From NCBI RefSeq assembly GCF_964204645.1, contig NC_134028.1:1674001-1738000 (forward strand): a stretch of DNA of 64,000 nucleotides, read 5' to 3'. Shown here piece after piece: positions 47,079 to 64,000 of the stretch. Each line of letters starts with the position of its first letter. The first letter of the stretch is position 1. The position numbers and the translations under genes are program-made. The notes beneath the pieces are model-generated. The model had not been told where the DNA came from, ran no database searches, and was given only the letters and a program-made list of their open reading frames with translations. The stretch is from Tubulanus polymorphus. Lineage: Eukaryota; Nemertea; Palaeonemertea; Tubulaniformes; Tubulanidae.

Positions 47079-48195
47079 CCTCGAACCAAGGTTCGAACCC
47101 CACAAGTAAGTCAATTGAATCATACGCCTAGGTCCTCTATGCGCAAAGAATATTTGGGTTCTGTCACTCAATGTCTTGGTTACTCGTGATTCTCATCCAC
47201 ACAAAAACTAGGGGTCCAGGTGGACTAAAAACATTACCCCCAAAATAAATGGTGACATGTTTATTTTATGAAAATAGTTTATTCTTGCCAACAGAGACTT
47301 AAGTTTACAACAATTATAGTACTGCATATTATATACTCGAATGTTTTTTTATTGTAAATTTGTTTTCTATTCTATTATAGCACATTTAGTAGTAGAATCA
47401 TTGAATAACATAAAAAGCTGTCATCAAATTTATAGCCATCTCTTCATTTTTTAAAATAAATTATTTATGACAAGAACACAATCACCAGGTATAAGCACAT
47501 TTAATCACTGGGGAAAATAACCTTAAAGCTATGAATATTTCTAAGAAATGCTGATCTAAAGACATAGCTCGATCAATACTGAGCACAACTTGACCCTTTC
47601 AGCTTTCAGTCAATTCTGCAATTATTCAATCATTAATAATAACCATGAATCAAACCATTTTATTGGTTTAAAGACACAATGAACCAATGACGACTACTAG
47701 TAGTCGTTCTTACAAATATTATGCGAATATCAACTCATTATTACTGATTGATAGAAGATTATTGAGAATCTTTTTTTTTAACTATCACAGTTCGAACAAT
47801 ATAATTCGGCGCTACTGGATAAATTCAAACTGGCTCCAAAAACTATGTATAATCACGAAGAATAAACCCAATTTTTGAATTTCTTGATAAATTATGTTAT
47901 CAAAATATTTTTTTTTTCTGTTCAAATTCTCAAAAATATACAGAAAATTGAGAACTTAACAATATGTATGGCGAGATTGAGAGCACTCGCATCGCAAATT
48001 TTATCCATATCCCGAATCCAACCACCATACAACAATTCAAGAATTCGCAACTATAAATCTCAAGTCTACCGAGTTATTTTGTTATTCCTATTCATACGGA
48101 ATCAGATCAAGTGTACATCAATAAAATGTTCATAACAAACGAAAAATCTAAAACTAACCTACATTCTATAAGCGAAGAAGTCGCGAGAAATGTAG

Positions 48196-62466
<14,271 letters not shown>

Positions 62467-63215
62467 TTTATTGATCCAGATTTAATTTCACTGTATTGGA
62501 GGGAAAAGTGAAAATCTTGACTGACAATACAAAACTATTAAAAACATGATTAGGCCCAATTGTTTTATTCCCTGATTTAACATCACAACAGAAACTGAAT
62601 TATGATTTCAGGGGCAAAACAAGAATGAGGGAATGAGACAATTTTTTAAGTGAAATAAAAATTGTCACAACTTTTGAGTCTTTGACTGAAATCGATAAAA
62701 CATGATTTCGACTATATAAAACTACTGTTGTGGCCACAGCCAGTAATTATGGGCTTGACAAACACAATAGATGAGATGTTAAACTTAGGTCCACCACATT
62801 TTGCTATTTTATGCAACATAGGCCCAATAGCCAAAGATGTAACTCGGTGCAACAGTCCCCAAAGTAGCGTCTTAACACCCACGTGTAGCAGTAGGCCCTT
62901 ATTATTCTACTGTCGTCATTGCCTTTGCTAAATTTTACCTGCTTTCACCGTTTCTCTGCACTCGAAGGAATGTATTGCTCCAATATTGTTGGTCTGGCAG
63001 GGTTCAGTTCGCGTTGACAGTTCAGTTATTGCCGATGATGCGACGATGACAAGATTTCGACTTCCCTATATCAATCAGCATCGACATAAGGCGATCCAAT
63101 CACAGCCAATCACAATGTCGATTTATCTAAACGTCATCAGACTGGGCGGGCTTACCCGACGCTGCTGGTCGACGCTTCAAAATTCTAGGGGCCTGAGGCA
63201 AAGTATATAAAGAAA
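62467..63215 (-). promoter_or_regulatory. FASN: candidate FASN leader, first intron and promoter
   Basis: On the minus strand, a CAG acceptor lies just above 62490, 24 bases before the start codon, so the leader is probably spliced. A fitting donor (GTCGG then GTAAGC) lies at 63155, which would end a short non-coding exon of about 63156-63180. A TTTATATA motif at 63203-63211 is then about 25-30 bases upstream, right for a TATA box. Within the putative first intron are two CCAAT boxes (about 63095-63112), a TGACG and a GGGCGGG GC-box (63144-63150). These are motif readings only, with no transcript evidence. Confidence 0.45.
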
Positions 63216-64000
63216 TGTATTGTTTTAATAAGCTCTAAAATGTGATTTGTTTGTTATTTATTGAATATTATGGAAGACCTCAGACGACATACGAGATATG
63301 AGATATAACATACGAGATATGAGATGCAACATACGAGATACGGCTTATGACATATACGAGATACGACTTATTTACAGTACGGGTGTCCGTCCGCTAGCGC
63401 CACCGCGGTGTATATTTTTCAACATCTACTCGGCGTTGTGGCGTATACTACGACACGTGCGCAGGCAGTGGCGTATACATTAACTATGAATATCAATATG
63501 CGAAAAACGTTTCATTTGAAACGAAAAACATTTAAAAATATTCGATCAACCACTCCCGGGGACCGGCTTCTCGCTGTGACATCAGTGGGCGGCCACTCTT
63601 AGTAGTGTGAGACACCGATGGTCCGGTGATTCGAGTTGGCTCCAAATACAGGGCTACAGCCCCTAAATCCACCAAAAACGCCTCAAATTCCATTTTTGAG
63701 TGTACAAAAATCCCTCAAAAAGAGTTAGCCATGGCCCCTTCAAATTGGTGGTCAGTAAGAATTGCGCCTAGTCAAGGGTTTAAACTTCGCGTTCGATGGA
63801 GGGTTTTCGATGAAGAATGAAAGATGTATGTATATTACGAATGCCGATGACCAAAGAGTTAAAAAAAAAAGTCCGACACACGCGGAATCTGTGTTTAGTG
63901 TACTATGATTTCAACGAATGAATTGAAACATGGACATGAATTAAAAATACTAAAGATAACATAGATCTATTGAATGAATTATTCATTAAATATCAGAATG
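63216..64000. other. upstream flank of FASN
   Basis: It contains a tandem repeat at 63288-63370 and otherwise no coding exon that I can support. Two short plus-strand open frames (63408-63602 and 63626-63820) lack recognisable domains. Confidence 0.5.
63288..63370. repeat. imperfect tandem repeat, unit about 20 bases
   Basis: The core ACATACGAGATATGAGAT is repeated about four times with decay (ACATACGAGATACGGCTTATG in the later units). It lies about 80 bases upstream of the putative FASN TATA motif. Confidence 0.85.

Larger units (their letters stand above)
43435..48195. other. intergenic stretch between convergent BHLHA15 and FASN genes
   Basis: It contains the 3' UTRs of both genes, a full MITE copy (45648-45876), AT and ATT microsatellites (43981-44000, 46418-46465) and a foldback (46994-47078). 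A minus-strand AATAAA (TTTATT on plus) at 47658-47663 would give FASN a 3' UTR of about 530 bases. No coding exon is supported. Confidence 0.5.

Noticed and set aside
63288-63370. A CRISPR-like array
   Set aside because: The units are short, imperfect and directly joined without spacers, and the genome is eukaryotic. It is a simple tandem repeat.

Overview
This is a eukaryotic nuclear window. Its genes are split by many short introns, mostly 70 to 170 bases, with GT/AG borders. The DNA is AT-rich, with AT microsatellites and small inverted-repeat elements between the genes. The gene set points to a bilaterian invertebrate: a lysosomal alpha-mannosidase pair, an Atonal-type and a Dimmed/Mist1-type bHLH factor, a type I cGMP-dependent kinase, and a vertebrate-like type I fatty acid synthase. 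A lophotrochozoan such as a mollusc or annelid seems likely, but the species cannot be named from sequence alone.

Layout. 1-4.3 kb holds the last exon of a synaptotagmin-like gene (+) and a long non-coding tract with an AT microsatellite. 4.35-10.1 kb and 10.67-17.27 kb hold two tandem, complete, 26-exon alpha-mannosidase genes (+). 18.6-19.1 kb is an intronless Atonal-family bHLH gene (+). 22.46-31.72 kb is a PRKG1-type kinase gene (+) with two alternative first exons that match the vertebrate I-alpha and I-beta arrangement. 33.78-36.42 kb on the minus strand is a three-exon gene for a small secreted six-cysteine protein that I do not recognise. 42.87-43.43 kb is the Dimmed/Mist1 (BHLHA15) bHLH gene (+), probably with an upstream non-coding exon. 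48.2-62.5 kb on the minus strand is a complete 30-exon fatty acid synthase, with a candidate promoter and leader exon near 63.2 kb.

How the parts relate. The genes do not form one pathway. Two features are biologically suggestive. The unknown secreted protein lies next to a Dimmed homologue, a family known to promote secretory and peptidergic cell fate. The two mannosidases are a recent tandem pair with a patchwork of near-identical and diverged segments, which is the pattern left by gene conversion, and the second copy has a changed residue beside the catalytic nucleophile. I assembled all exon chains by hand from splice sites, codon phase and remembered family sequences. In every multi-exon gene the summed exon lengths are a multiple of three and the phases join.
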